Shown here: piece after piece, positions 1-12,588 of the stretch | Numbering within the stretch: the first letter of the stretch is position 1 | Layout of the letters: each line of letters opens with the position of its first letter | Assembly (NCBI RefSeq): GCF_003086295.3 | Contig: NC_092051.1 | Location: 12,888,810 to 12,952,809 of the forward strand | DNA from: Arachis hypogaea | Taxonomy: Eukaryota > Streptophyta > Magnoliopsida > Fabales > Fabaceae | DNA length: 64,000 nucleotides | Reading direction: 5' to 3' | Notes under the pieces: generated by a model | Told to the model about the DNA's origin: nothing | Databases searched by the model: none | Seen by the model: only the letters and a program-made list of their open reading frames with translations | Made by a program: the position numbers and the translations under genes

Positions 1-196
1 GTCAATGACTCACATTGATTCTTTCAATATTGCCAACTAGATTAGCCGGTTCTATTTAGAAAGGCTTGAATAATAATAGTTTATGTTCACATTTTCACTT
101 CAAGACATAGGATTTGTGGACCCTCTAGGCCATTTCCTTGAGTTTGTTTAATTTAAAGTATCTTCATGTAATAACTCTCTGGACTTATCTTTGCAG

Positions 197-555
197 TTTA
201 CATTTGTGTTGCTTGTAAGACATATATTCGCAGTGCTTTCAAGTGGAACGGAGGATTATCCATTTACACTTGTAACAGTAAGTCCATCATATTTGATACC
301 CAGTATTCCTCATATATGATATTTATGCGTTTGGCTATGGAAATTTCAACTGAATGGAACTTGTCTTTGATGTAGGTTATTATACTAAAGGCTAGCGGAA
401 TAATTTTACCTATGTACATAATTATTAGAACGATCGGAGCCATTCACAACAGTGTTCAGCGACACTACGGGGATTATGAATATGCAATATCATTGTCTGA
501 TACAACTGACGAAAGCGAGTCAAGACGACTTGATGCATATGCAACAAGTATATAA
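197..555 (+). CDS. 3' end of a RING-CH (MARCH-like) membrane E3 ubiquitin ligase gene, partial
   Basis: Two coding exons are visible, 197-277 and 376-555, joined in phase 0 by an intron with a GTAAGT donor and TGTAG acceptor. Together they encode 86 residues ending at TAA 553-555. The first exon gives a hydrophobic segment ([17 protein letters not shown]). The second gives another ([18 protein letters not shown]) followed by an acidic, serine-rich tail. Two closely spaced C-terminal membrane segments with an LLP-Y core match the tail of plant RINGv/DUF3675 proteins, which ubiquitinate membrane cargo. The RING-CH finger itself would lie upstream of the window and is not seen, so the family call rests on the tail alone. 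The gene converges on MSH6, whose stop codon is about 490 bp away. An unrelated two-pass membrane protein is the main alternative. Confidence 0.6.
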
Positions 556-1041
556 ACATTATTTATGTATATTAATCAGGAGCATTATGAAGATGCTTCT
601 CGTCAATTTTTTTATTTTTTGGTTGAAACATTGAACATAAGTTCATAGAAAAAGCAATTCGAATTGAAACGAAGTTCCCATTTACGCATGCAGCATTCAT
701 ACCTTGTAGTTTGTATCACCCACCGACCTAACAATACCGAATAGGGGGGAAGAAAAAGCCCAACCGAATTCGCCTGTTGTATTAACTTTAAAAACAAGTC
801 TATTAGGAGAACTCCTAAACATGTACAACGGGTCAGGCTTCAATTTGTTAGTTGTAACCAATCACTATCGCTACAACTATTTACAAGCACGCCATCAACA
901 AAAGTGGTATGTTGGACAACCAACATGAAAAGCAAGATGGCCCTTATCCCATCTGGATTGATTACTACAGAATCTGGCCACCAAAACCTTGTTTTTCAAA
1001 AAAATGAATCATGGCAAATATATCTAGATTCTCTACAGCAA
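556..1041. other. Convergent intergenic spacer
   Basis: This stretch lies between the stop codons of the ligase (+) and MSH6 (-) and must hold both 3' UTRs. I see no ORF with recognisable content, no repeat with clear ends and no RNA gene. Confidence 0.6.
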
Positions 1042-4000
1042 TTAACATCGCTGCATAAGTTCTCTTGCTCTACTCTTAAGTTCATGGAGGGAGCTGTCAC
1101 AACCACCTTCCTGATAACTCAAATTTGCAGCAGCCTTGTTCAACATTTTCATTACAACTATCATCTCATCAACCCATTCCTGATTTGGAGAGTTTGTTTC
1201 AAGAGACGCATTTCTAGATTTACCATAAGAGGCCTCAAATTCTTTAGACTTAGCAGCAGCCTTCTGAAGCACGGAAGTTGGAAGCCCTGCAACAAATTTA
1301 ATGTACTTTGTTATAACAAGAACTGGCTAAGAACTATTTAACACATTAAAAAGAAATCGCAGACAATTTTCAAAGTGGAAAAGAATAATACCTGCCAACC
1401 GTGCAACATTAACACCATAACTCTTGGGACATGCACCAGGGGTCAGCCTATAAAGAAAGGTGACTTCATCCACGCCAATTGTTCCACTACCAACTTGGCA
1501 TGCCATATGGCAGAGGGAGACCTTTACAACAATATATGAAAGACAAACTAAGAACTACTAAACAAAATAGAAAACTGGAAATTCCATAACATATAAATAA
1601 TAATGTAAGACTTCAATAGCATAAGGCTACTTGTGAACCCATGGATACACATAAACCAACACAAATGAGCTCAAATATCTCTTTGAACATAGGAGGATGG
1701 GTTTAATTATTATGTATGAAACACACATGGAATACCTTGGGATCTTTGTAATAATCGATAGCTAATCGATGATAATGTGTAGAAAACAATCCACGACACT
1801 GAACCTTCCGCACAAAATGTTCTAGAACAGATTCCCTGCATAGGTAAGAAATCAAATATCAAATATTAATAAAGACATCATAGGGGATAGAAGTATTCCA
1901 GTCCCACAAAAGACTTACGCAATGGCTTGCCCATCAGAAGTTGAGGTCCCACGCCCAAGCTCATCAAGAGCCACCAATGAATTACGAGTGGCTGAAGACT
2001 GTATTCATCATCAAACACATTTAGAGTATGAATACTTTAATCAGATTAAATTCATATACTTAATAGATCTAAAATATGTAACAAGCCAAATAAAAGGGTT
2101 CATAAAGCTTGTCCCAAGTCTGTCTTATTATCGTGCCTACTTAACCCTTATTTCACGTTATTAAAGTTGATGCCAGAGGGGTCTCACCAGCATTGTTGCA
2201 GTTTCTGAAAGCTCAGTTAAAAATGTACTCTGGCCAGCCATGATATTATCTTTGGCACCCATGCGAACAAAGATACGGTCCACAGGTGACAAATCAAAAC
2301 TCTCTGCTGGGACATCAGCCCCTACCTGCAGAAGAAAACATGTTATTAAATTATCAAATGCTCTGCCACACTCTTTTGCACCTCAGCAGTTTCCAAAAAA
2401 AAAAACTCCAACACTTCTCCCTCCCAATATATATATATAAAGAAGAGATCAAAGGAAGCAACATGACTGAAAAAGCTTCACCTGGGCCAAAACCACTGCC
2501 AAGCAAACTTGGCGAAGGAGAGTTGACTTTCCACCCATGTTAGGACCAGTTAGAAGAATAAAGTTGGCATCGTGTTGACCACCAATTGATATGTCATTGG
2601 GTACAAAGGCCCCCTTTCCTAAGGAATCACTCCTAAGGACTGGGTGTCCCAAACTTTTAGCAGAGAGGTAAGGACTGTCTTTGGTAGATAGCATGCCTAA
2701 AAAACTTGGTCTGCATGTTGGCCCTTCATAGTAATCACGAGCAATAGCTAAACTGATCAAAACATCCAACTCTGCAATATGTTGATGGCATCCAGTTTAA
2801 GCCATAAACAACGAAATGCTTTTGATTTTCTATTTAAATGCATGGAAAATTTATCTTGGAAAAAATATCCTAAAGAAAAGGAGTGTATTGAATCAAGATA
2901 AGAAAGGCTAAAACAAAGAGAATCATTTCAGCAGAAGAAATATAGTGAGCAAACAATAGGAACAATACAAAATTTGACAGCCGAACATGTATGAGACATG
3001 CATCTTTCACATTTTCATTTAATCTTGTTGTAATCTTGTATTGATCAAATGGTACCACGTTAATGTTTGTACATTCCCCCTCCATGGGCAATAGGAAAGT
3101 CATTATTTTAAAAATACTAATTTTACAGTTTCAATTCATATTTCTGGTCGTAATACAATAAAATGACAACCTTGTCACTAATGAGGCTTAAGCAGGAGTG
3201 CTATTAATTGGGTTCAGAAGAGCAATAAGTACCAGCTGTAGTAGACACCAATTGCCTCCACTTAGTATGATTTTCACAAAAGCGTCCAATTAATCTCTGC
3301 AATGTACTTTTCAATAAGGACTCCTTTTCAGATTCAGCTTGGGAGAGTTCTCCCAGGAACTTTTTAATAGCAGGAGTCCAGTACCTAAAGAAGCCCTGCA
3401 TGGACCAAATGAAGAAATCAAAAGAATGATTAATTCATGTTAGAAGGACATATTTCAACCCAGAAGCAAAGGGTGAATATTGTCGAGCAATAATAAAAGC
3501 TATCTTACCATATCCCTAAGTAATGTAGGACTTCTAATAATTCACTTCTGTTAACTGATATAAAATACCAAGACCCACCAGCATAATAAATGGGCTAAAC
3601 TAAGGCAAGGATACTTAGAACTAGAATCCAACAAATTAATACCGCAGACTGTTATATTCATAGACATGAGAATCAAACAGATAGTACTAAACAGTTTCCA
3701 GTTTTGTTCGCATTAAATTGTCAAAACATTGACCTTACTTTTTTAGATGAACGCAGCTCATAGTCCCGAGGAACTTTCCCACGCAAATTTTCTGGGACTT
3801 CTAAAAGGTATGTGTCCTTTCCAACAGTGACATAAGTGATCTGTAACACAAATAGGAGCATTCAAATGTTGATTTTATGCACAATAAAAGGACTAAACTC
3901 ATTGTTTCCATCTGAGGTCTTGGTCTTACAGATGTGTCTCCAAGCAATTTCCTTTGTTCAATAAGATGTTTTGATAAACTGGACTCAATTTCTTTAACTG

Positions 4001-7000
4001 CCTTACAGGCTGAGTCATACTCAGGGTCAACTCCTTCATGAGGTATTACACGGCCTGAGTTATTGGCTTCCACCCAATCAAAGGCATCCTTGAAATGGTT
4101 CAGAGCCAAGCAGACATCAGGAAGTTCTTTTCCTACAGTTGACAACATACTACAGTACCTCAAACAGTAGCCCAGAGTAATGTTATAGCATATTTCATTG
4201 AGATAACCATACCAGGTGTTAACAGATGATGGAGTAGTCTAGATTTGACATCATTCAGAATAACGCCAAGAGAAGAGCATGCTTGCAACATTAGTTCACA
4301 ACCACGAAGAGCAGAAATAAACTCTTGTAGTTGTTTCTTTGCTGCATCCTCATACAGAACCACTTTATTAGCATTCCTTCCATTAGCTTCACTACATTCA
4401 TGAAAAAGAAAAGTGAGTACTTACGAATATGATCAGTGAGGCATGTATAACTAATTAAATATCACACAGTTGCATAGATATCTTTTACCTAGTGGAGAAG
4501 ATGCGGGCCAGCAATCGCTCCATGTCAGGTAGCCTTGACAAAGCTTTTCGAAATTCTAGTGCATAAGGTAAATTAACTCCCTAAAAAGCAAATCATATAT
4601 CAAAGAAACTATTATTTACTAATATGTATTGATTCTGAATCTGTTGATTATGATCAAATCAATCTTAACATCTAAATGGCATAATATTAAGCTCCACTAG
4701 CATAAAATCATGAAGGATCATAAAAACCAGAAGTAACAAGGATGGCCAAGAAAACCCACCTTTAAACCAGCAATGGCTTCCTGGCGATCCTTAATTAACT
4801 CTATATGACATAATGGTCTTGCAAGCCATGCCCTTAGTAGTCTCTTTCCAAATGCGGTAACACAATGGTTTAATTGGGAATACAGAGTGCTGTAAGATTA
4901 TCATCATTTCAGTTAAAATATAAACATAAAATATTCCCATTGTATTAAAATAAAGGAGTAACGATATTGAATGTGACAATGATAAGCATACCCTGAAGAA
5001 TCTCCATTTCTGCTATTCTCAAAGATTTCAAGATTCTCCAAGGCTGCTGCGTCAAGAACCATGTATGGTTTTGAGGCAAGATCACCGAAGCCAGAACATG
5101 GAAGTAATTCAAAGTGTGCAAATCTAAGCAATGCCTCATCTAAGAAAGCCTGTTTCAGATAATATAGAGCACCCCCAAGAGCTGAAAGTGCACTATTATT
5201 GTCATTGACAGTTTTCACCAGCTCCAGCAAAACATCTGGCAAGCAACCTAGCTCATTATCTTCTAGACTAACTTCATCAGTGTGCCTGTAAATTCTCTTC
5301 AATTGATCCACGGTTTTTTCAGCATCCCAAAACTCCACATTAGGAACTAATTCATTCACTAGAGGATTTCTAGTATGCTTCAGCAGTACTTTCTCTGTTT
5401 CAGCACTGAGCACTTCAGCAGGTTTCACAATTTCAACTGGCCTAATCTCAGACAAGATGCAGCATAAAGCACTACATTCCAAGTCATCCTTAAACTGTGG
5501 TGCAGAGAAGCAAACCCATTATTGAGATTCTGAGCAAACATAATTAACAAACATAAAGTAAAAATGCATCCTTGAAATAAAAATCTCCACCCCCAAAAAA
5601 GATCTTAAGCCCTATCTGCCTCCATTTGTCTTTATTCCCAATAGAGGTAAAAGGATTGGGTGCTTAACCAAATTACGACATTAGCAGAATTCATGTAAGA
5701 TTTTGACCAAGTCAATGCATGTGGATTTTTCCAGAGACTCAAAATTGTAGAGTCGCACCTGTCCAAGAATGATTCTGCTTGTGGCAACATCGACTATACA
5801 AACTCCATAAATGCGCTCTGAAACCTCATTTGCGTTGTTTTCATGTTGCTCTGTCAGTGCCATCAAATACGCAGCTTCTGGGTTTGCTGACAGCAACTCC
5901 CCATCAGTTAGTGTGCCTTTTGTAACCACTGCACATATTTCCCGTCTCACAACCTAGAAGAAATAGATATCTAACTTAGAGAAATATTGTTCTTCTATCA
6001 ACAATAAGGTACTATCAAATGGAATCAAATGTGAGGAAAAAGAGAAGTAAAATATAAAACACTATTTGAAAGTACATGAAGCGTGCATTACTGGATAAGA
6101 AAGAATTATTTTTCTAGTTATTGTGATATAATCAGACCTTATCTTTTGAGCCATTCTTGCGACGAAGCTCTAACTGTACAGGTGTTTCAGTCTGCTCTAT
6201 AACAAGAACTCGGTAACCCTGCTCCACCAAAACAATTCAGTAAGTTCTTAAACAGCAGACATTAAAAAAGTAGCAATGCAAAAAAAAAAAAGGGTAATTT
6301 ATGAGGCTAACCTTCCTAGCAAGTTTCTCCACATTCATTGAGAAATTCCTCTCCGGAAAACCACAATGAGGTTGTTCCCCCTGAAAATAGCACATGTAAT
6401 GATGTAAATCAACATGAGAGAGGGAGTATAAATGTAGTATTGACCAGAGATTAATCTGCATGATTCAGTATAAAAAATTTGAGATTCTGAAGTAGGTCTA
6501 CAACTCTGGAACATTTATACTTACCTTCATATACTGCAAGTCAAGCTCTTTCACTCCTACATGTGCATCCATCTCAAAAAGTTCATAAAATTTACCCATC
6601 TGTACCAGCAAAAAAATATGGAAACTGAAATTCATTTGGTTGTAGGGATGAGTCAACAGCATCAACAAAACTTAACCAACTCAAACCTTGAAAAATAAAA
6701 CTTTGTCCATATGCTTTGACTTGAACTCCCACCATTGTTTCTGCATTCATTAAATGACCACATAAATAACATTCACCCTTGAGAATTCACCATAAGACTT
6801 TAGCAGTAATTACCTGGCCATCTGACAAACTCCTTAAGAAATCAGGAGGCAAATAGAGAGTTCTTGGATCATAATTTTCATCAGTAGGACGCCTTCGTTT
6901 AGCATCCCTGCGGTCTCTGTAAGAAGACCATATTTATCATAAATCTTTAAAATAAATATACAAATTAAGATACCAAAAAACATAGTAATAACAATTCTGA

Positions 7001-8324
7001 TTAGAACCAGTTGCACAGAAAGAGTAAATGACAACATTCAACACTCACTCTCTGAGAAAGCGAAATTTCTGAGCATCCCTTGTCGCAAATCTTTCAGAGG
7101 CATCATCATTTGCCACATTGTCAACGCCGTTAGATATCTTTTTAGCTGCAAAGACATGACCCAAATTATAAATTACAAAATATATTGAACTTGGCAGTTC
7201 AGTTACCCAGTGACAATACAAGAAGCAGCCTCTCAAAGCTGATGCCACTGAAAGGGGAAAATTACCTAACAGGTTGCATTTGACCGTTAATCTTCCTTAT
7301 TTGAAGGACAACCACAAGCAATTTACTTCCAAATTTGAAAATTACCAGATTTAACGGCCACAACCCCACCCCAACTTAAAATAAAAACAATAAAAAATCA
7401 TTCAATAAGGAGCTGCATTAGTCACATAACTGCAAACTGGGTCTCAAAGTACATAGATTAGTAATAAATAAAACCCAGAAATAATCACTCACTATCCGGA
7501 GTACTTGTAGGCTCCAATACTGAGAACTTGAAAGCTCCCTTAACACCACCAGCTTCCCCGGCGTTCTTGCTCTTTTTTGCAGGCTCCGGTTTCTCTGCTC
7601 CACTCATTTTCCGTTTCTTGGGCTCCACCTTCGCACTTGACTTTCTTTTAGACCTCTCTGCAGCACCATCTTCATAGTCATCTTCCTCGTTGTCTAGCTC
7701 CACGTCATCTTCCACCTCAGCGCCTTCATCCACCGCATTCTTCCCCCAATCTTCATCCGAATCATCACTGCCACAATTACCATCATCAACACTTTTGGGA
7801 CTTCCATCACTCTCATCGTCGTCAATCACCATCTTCCTAACAACAGGGATGTCGCAGCTGCGACGCAACCGTTTAAGCTTCTTGACAGACGATGAAGAAT
7901 CCTGAACCCATTCGAACTTCTCCTTGGAAAGGTCGAGCGATTCCTCTTCGTCATCGTCGTATAACACTAAATGCTTAGAAGTGGCATTATCGAACGATTT
8001 GACCGTACCTTCGTACCATGCTTTATCAAGAGGCCAATAAACCTTGATCCTTTTTCCAATGACGTCATCGGAGTATAGAGGAGAAGAAGCTCCGACGAGA
8101 AGAATGGGTTTGGGATTAGAAGGGGAAGGCGTGGGAGGGGTAGGGCTCGCAGAGGTAAGTTTAGGGTTAGGGTTTAACTTAGAGGTTTTATCGTTGTTGA
8201 TGGATTTGGAATCGGAGAGAATTGGAGAAGGAGAAGGAGAAGAAGAAGTGGATTTGGAGAAGAAAGCAGTGATTTGGCGCTGTTGATTCACCAGCGGCGA
8301 TCGACCGTTGGTGTTGCGACGCAT
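1042..8324 (-). CDS. MSH6: DNA mismatch repair protein MSH6, complete
   Basis: MutS-alpha subunit that pairs with MSH2 in the nucleus to recognise base mismatches and small loops. Exons (minus strand, 5' to 3'): 8324-7493, 7145-7049, 6916-6814, 6740-6687, 6599-6525, 6380-6312, 6218-6138, 5953-5759, 5494-4992, 4889-4760, 4580-4489, 4391-4213, 4132-3930, 3840-3739, 3395-3233, 2771-2482, 2325-2188, 1998-1919, 1835-1736, 1521-1392, 1286-1042; all GT-AG, frame kept, 1286 codons, close to other plant MSH6 proteins. Residues 15-22 (QRQITAFF) form a PCNA-binding PIP box. A Tudor-like domain spans about 87-140, then an acidic/basic linker. The mismatch-reading Phe-X-Glu motif is in GKFYELFEMD (366-368). 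Walker A GPNMGGKS is at about 1035-1042 and Walker B/signature LDELGRGTS at about 1113-1121. No break is seen. The start is the first ATG before the PIP box. E2F sites lie upstream. Confidence 0.96.
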
Positions 8325-8479
8325 CTTAGCGATCAGTGTATGTGTGTGTGAGAGAGTGGTGTTGTTGAACAAACACAGAAAATGACAAAGTAATGTAGTA
8401 TCAACTATCAAGTATGAAGCATGCGTATTCAGAAGCTTGGGAGATTAGTGGCGATAACCAATTAATAATTACAAGAGGT

Positions 8480-8512
8480 GGCGGGAAATGGTTCTCCGTT
8501 CTGGCGGGAATT
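8480..8512 (-). promoter_or_regulatory. Paired E2F sites upstream of MSH6
   Basis: Two GGCGGGAA motifs occur 23 bp apart: 8480-8488 (minus strand TTTCCCGCC, a full consensus) and 8503-8511 (minus strand ATTCCCGCC). They lie 156-188 bp upstream of the MSH6 ATG, in the expected position for a proximal promoter. E2F/DP dimers drive S-phase genes through such sites. The first copy fits the TTTSSCGC consensus exactly; the second is a near match. No clear TATA box was found. Confidence 0.7.
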
Positions 8513-8828
8513 CTCTCCGCTTTGTTACACTTCCCCTTCACTTTTTAACCGGATTCTTAATTTCTTACCAAAATTATGAAAAAAATAACAATAACTTTTG
8601 GACAAATTACTTAAATAAATTAAAATATAACCAAAATTACTCAATTACAATTTTTTATAATTTATTACACGAATAAACTTTTTTATAATTTTATGTAAAT
8701 CGCTACAGAGTGTCCTAATCTACAAAACACAAAAAAAAATCGCGACAACCTAACGCAGATTAAGAAGATAAGCTGATTGACTAGAAACCGCTATCCTCTA
8801 TAGCGGTTTTTGAAAGAGAATAAACATG

Positions 8829-10475
8829 TGTTAAGTTAAGAAATTAACTAAATCAATTAGTGATGACAAATATTATTTTTGGGCAAAATAATAATTTTTG
8901 TTGATTAATTATAAATGCATATTACTAATTATTTATTGTTGCAGGCCAAAATTCAATTTTATAGCCCAAATGGAATGAAAAACAAATAGCACGGATGGTG
9001 GGCTGAAAGCAAAAACAGAAGCCCAAGGAAAAGCAAAGGAAGAAGTCAGATAGGCCAAACGGGTTGCTTAATGGATATCCGATCCAAACCCAACTCAATT
9101 TCAAATCCTTCCAATTTGGTCTCACTACCAAAGTAACGTTCTTCTCTCTTCTGTCTTAGTCAAATCACAAACCTCAGAAAAGTAAGAAAGAGAAAGAGAA
9201 AGCTTCCTCACTAAGGTGATCATCAAAGAAGCAAGAAAGAGAAAGTCCAAACTTGAAACACAGAAGTCTAATCAGCAAAATTCAAACCATATCAAGCTTA
9301 GATTAAAGGTAACCCATTTCCTCTTACATGCAACACACTTTCTTCTCTTCATCTTCAACTCTCTGTCACTCCGTTTTGAGCTATATGGAAAAGAGAATTT
9401 CTGTTCTTCTCTGCGGTAAATCAACGGTCTCAAACATGCCTTGGGGACCAAGTTGGTTTTCAAGGGTTCAGATTAAGTTGACCATTGGAAGACTCTTGTG
9501 GTTGTTGCTTTATGGCTTTCGGTCAGGATAGAGAAGTCAGAAGCAAAGTTTTTATTTTGAAGATTACTGGAAAAAAGGTGAACGGCTGGGTTGGTGAAGC
9601 TCAAGGCTCAAGATGTTGACCTAGGAAGGTGAACCCAGCAACATGCAAGGAGATAAAAGAGGCTTGCTACTCATTCAGAAGTCAAGGAGAGAAAACCAGT
9701 GTTCTTGAGGTGTATGTTCTGAGAAAAGGTTTTTGAAGAAGTTTATCTAACTGGACAGTGTTTCCTAGTCAAAGATGCATTCCGCCAGTATGAAGAACTG
9801 AATCAAAGGCTTGCTAATCTGGTTTTTCACATAGCAAAGAGGCTGTTGATGAAGTTAATCTCCTTCATGTTTTACTGATTGTAATGTACTTTTCAATGTT
9901 TATCTTTCTGTAATTTTTTGAGTGAAAAGGCATAATAAGAGAGATAAAAAAAAGTCATGAGTGAAAAAAGGCTGAGTGATACACTTGAGAGAAAAGCCTA
10001 GAGTTATTTTCAGATTTCTTTAGGTATGTTCATGACTTGTATCTTGTACCTGTAAGGTATCCCTTTCTTAGTTGGGTTAGCACTAAGAGTGAATGGTTAG
10101 GTATTAGCATAGCCAATGTCAAGTTAGGTTAGAACTTGAGTGTGAAAGGATTGTGTCAATCATGTGGAATTGGTGTATGTAATACTGTTAACTATAGTGG
10201 AAATTCCTCCATTGTTGTAGAGGAGACTGGACGTAAGTTGCATAGTACAAGGCAACCGAACCAGGATATATGCTGGTGTTAGCTATTTCCTTCTCTGCAC
10301 TGTTCTATTTTCTGATATTCATGAGACAAAAATAAATTGTCTCATAAATTTTTGCCGCTGAGTTCAAACAGAATCAGAATTCAAACATTGTGTTTAAACT
10401 TTAAAGGGTCAGTTCAGTAACTTAAAAGAAAGGCATAGATTTAACCCCAATTCTCTAAGCCTACCACAACCTTCA
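8829..10475 (+). repeat. 5' LTR of the Sirevirus element
   Basis: Starts TGTTAAGTTAAG and ends CCTTCA next to the primer-binding site. It matches 18506-20143 along its whole length with scattered substitutions, mostly transitions, and small indels. Confidence 0.95.
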
Positions 10476-10477
10476 AT

Positions 10478-10490
10478 TGGTATCAGGAGC
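10478..10490 (+). other. Primer-binding site of the Sirevirus element
   Basis: TGGTATCAGGAGC begins two bases after the 5' LTR. It matches the initiator tRNA-Met primer site (TGGTATCAGAGC) apart from one extra G. Confidence 0.85.
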
Positions 10491-10534
10491 TAAGGTCTCA
10501 AGAATCAAGCTTAACCGCTTGGAGCAAAGATCCA

Positions 10535-12570
10535 ATGGTGAACAACTTGGGCACAACCATAGTTGCTTACACCCTCACTGAAGGCCAATCAAACAACCGG
10601 CCACCTTTCTTCAACGGAAAAAACTATGCCTACTAGAAAGAAAGGATAAGGATCTTCATCCAATCCATTGACTACAACATATGAAAGATTATTGTGAGTG
10701 GTCCCAAGATCCCAATAAAAACAAGTGCTGATGGAGTGGTGACTCCAAAAGAAGAAGCTGAATGGAATGAAGACGATAAGAAGAAGATGGAGCTGAATGC
10801 TAAAGCAATCAACCTTCTTCACTATGCTATCAGCTTTGAAGAGTACCGGAAGGTGTCTAGATGCAAGACAGCCAAAGAAATCTGGGAAAAACTCCAGGTT
10901 ACACACGAAGGCACTAAACAAGTCAAAGAAACGAGGATTGATATGCTGCGAAAAGAGTACGAGATGTTTAACATGAAGGATGGAGAAAGCATTGATGAAG
11001 CGTTTGAGAGATTCTAAATCATAATCAACAACCTTGATGCTATGGGTACAAACTATGCAGAACAAACCTTGGTGAGAAAACTCCTTAGAAGCCTTATAAA
11101 ATAATGGTAAACCACTGCCACTGTCCTAACCGAGAGCAACAACCTAAGTCCCATAACCTATGATGAGCTGAGAGGAAAATTTCTTGCCTATGAAACCACA
11201 CACACAAACACAGACTCAAAGAAAAAGGAAATAGCCCTCAAGTCACAAATAGAACCAAAAGAGAGTGAGTCTAGTAATGGTATTTCAAATGATGAGCTTT
11301 TGTTTTTTGCTAGGAGATTTAGAAGGACGATGAAGAACAAGGGCAAATACAAGGGTTCAAGCTCAAAGGAGCACAAGATCGACTTGAGCAAGGTGACGTG
11401 CCATCATTGCAAGGAGGCTGGACATTTCAAGCTAAACTGTCCAAAGCTCAAAAAGGAGGACAAAGGAAAGAAGAAAAGGAAGAGAGTGCTCATGGCAGCT
11501 TGGGAAGATCTTGAGAATGACTCAAATGAAGAAGAAGAATCTAAAGGTGGAGATAAAGACTGCTTCATGGCTGGAAACAACAATCTTGATGAGGTAAATT
11601 ATTATGATTTGACCATTGATGATTTACATGCTATTATTGATGATCTCACTTTAAACACCTCAAAACTGCTTGACAAGTACAATGAATGCAGATCTGAAAG
11701 AGATGTGTTAAGAGCTGAAAATGATTTTTTAAAAGAAAAGGTGAAGAAAACTGAATATGCTTTGGACATCATTGAAGAAAACAGATTTCTAAAATCTGAA
11801 CTTGAAAAATTAAAAGGAAAACACATTGTGGATCCTTCTCATGAGTTAATTGCTGAAAATGAAAGATTAAATGATATGATTAAAAGGTTGAATGGTGACT
11901 TAGCAAAATTTGCTTAAAGTTCTAGTAACTTGGACAAATTACTTGCAAGTCAAAGACCATTATTTGAAAAATCTGGTTTAGGTTACATAGCCAAGGAAGA
12001 TGCAGTTTTTAATGATTCCTCTATAAAATTTGTGGCTTCTTCATCAAATATTAAATCCACACCAATCAAATCTGGTATTGGATATGTTCCAACTTTTGAA
12101 GAAAAACTTGATGAAGTATACACAAGTGAAACTGAACCTTCACCAAGAACCGAACCTGGTTCAAATAGGCCAGGTTTGGGGTACATTTCGAAAAATGAGG
12201 TTGCTTTCAAGAAACCACCATTTTACAACAAAATCTCATATTCGAAAAGTCCAAAAGTTCAAAAAAAATTATGGTGAAAATGTTTTAGTTAAGAGGAACA
12301 ATTTTAATAAAAATCAATTTGTCAAAAGAAATGCACCTCTTCCAAAAACCAGAAAATTTCAAACTTTTAATCATTTCCAGCAAAGCAACTCACCTCAATT
12401 TCAGCGATACACATCAGAAAATCATTGTGTAAATTGTAAGAAATTTGGTCATCATATGCACAATGTTTCATTGAAAAGAGAGTTGTGGGAAACAAAATTT
12501 ACAATGTTGTTTGTGATTTCAATGCACTTGGGCAACCAAGATGGATTAACTTCAAAGGATCCAAATTAAT
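10535..12570 (+). pseudogene. Sirevirus gag, disrupted
   Basis: The probable start is ATG 10535. The capsid-like N-terminal part (including FEEYRKVSRCKTAKEIWEKL) is interrupted by in-frame stops, two at sites where related Gag proteins usually have Trp (around 10637 and 10682), and more near 11016 and 11100. A CCHC knuckle follows (CHHCKEAGHFKLNC, about 11404-11445), then an acidic stretch and a heptad-rich coiled coil (about 11600-11900). Next come three GLGY-type repeats (SGLGYIAK, SGIGYVPT, PGLGYISK, about 11971-12197). The frame changes near 12270, and a second knuckle-like motif starting CVNCKKFGHH has lost its last cysteine. It would form the RNA-packaging particle if intact. The coiled coil and GLGY repeats are more than a minimal copia gag carries. 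Confidence 0.85.
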
Positions 12571-12588
12571 TTGGATACCTAAGGCTAC

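Noticed and set aside
7485..7905. Frames on both strands over the MSH6 linker
   Set aside because: The plus-strand frame is the antisense of an acidic Ser/Asp-rich coding segment.
8488..8676. Open frame divergent from MSH6
   Set aside because: Short, low-complexity after the first codons, no recognisable domain; it overlaps the E2F sites and is best read as promoter DNA.
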